Assembly: GCA_966211765.1 (NCBI GenBank) | Contig: CBIHOV010000002.1 | Span: 248,001 to 312,000, forward strand | DNA: 64,000 nucleotides | Direction: 5' to 3' | Origin: Paraflavitalea sp966211765 | GTDB lineage: Bacteria > Bacteroidota > Bacteroidia > Chitinophagales > Chitinophagaceae | Shown: positions 63,963 through 64,000 of the stretch, one piece after another | How the letters are laid out: each line of letters begins with the position of its first letter | Numbering within the stretch: position 1 is the stretch's first letter | Made by a program: the position numbers and the translations under genes | Notes under the pieces: model-generated | Told to the model about the DNA's origin: nothing | Databases searched by the model: none | What the model saw: only the letters and a program-made list of their open reading frames with translations

Positions 63963-64000
63963 ATTATAGCTCCTTGTTTAATTTTATACTACAAAGGTGC

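Noticed and set aside
1..64000. tRNA, rRNA, insertion sequence or prophage
   Set aside because: No conserved tRNA arms, rRNA segments, transposase motifs or phage structural genes were seen. The tail-fibre-like gene stands among secreted bacterial proteins.

Overview
The window is a chromosomal segment of a Bacteroidota bacterium, most likely family Chitinophagaceae (Chitinophaga or Niastella-like). The evidence is the gene content: type IX secretion C-terminal sorting domains, a PorP/SprF protein beside a large PKD adhesin, GLPGLI and DUF4920 proteins, many TonB-dependent receptors and 7TMR-DISM kinases. Several genes also carry the Bacteroidota promoter form (TTG, about 19 nt, TAnnTTTG). 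No rRNA, tRNA, insertion sequence, prophage or CRISPR array was seen. Genus and species cannot be fixed from the sequence alone.

Layout. 1-5.4 kb: the 3' part of an AsmA-like envelope gene and a proton-pumping pyrophosphatase (hppA). 5.5-10 kb: a 7TMR-DISM histidine kinase and a divergent BlaI/BlaR1-type pair with a visible operator. 10-22 kb: mostly minus-strand envelope genes, namely a type IX cargo protein, an FKBP lipoprotein, an outer-membrane barrel/GLPGLI pair, a PorP/SprF plus 1422-residue PKD adhesin pair, and WbqC. 22.3-26.5 kb: a lipoprotein gene, then about 3.7 kb without genes. That gap holds a diverged tandem satellite (unit about 224 bp, each unit with four short GGTCA-n4-TGACC-like palindromes) and, next to it, an array of 14 units of exactly 11 bp. 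26.5-37.7 kb: core metabolism (pyrE, a Nudix hydrolase, a pyrR-pyrB-coaD-hotdog thioesterase operon, pruA, and prfB with its +1 frameshift), interrupted by small outer-membrane and inner-membrane proteins. 37.8-45.2 kb: a dienelactone-hydrolase lipoprotein, a receptor-like barrel with an unknown partner, a histidine kinase, and small Pmp3, META and DUF2452 proteins. 45.3-53.8 kb: a tail-fibre-like repeat protein with secreted neighbours, a large lipoprotein and a glycerophosphodiesterase. 53.8-64 kb: a five-gene run (TonB receptor, DUF4876, DUF6850-like barrel, di-haem cytochrome c peroxidase, second TonB receptor), then DUF4920.

How the parts fit. Much of the window serves the cell envelope: transport through TonB receptors, type IX secretion with surface adhesins, and two-component or proteolytic signalling. 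The core genes are ordinary for the phylum. The part that known families do not explain is the 22.7-26.4 kb non-coding region. It lies between two genes that both point into it, and its short palindromes look better preserved than the DNA around them.
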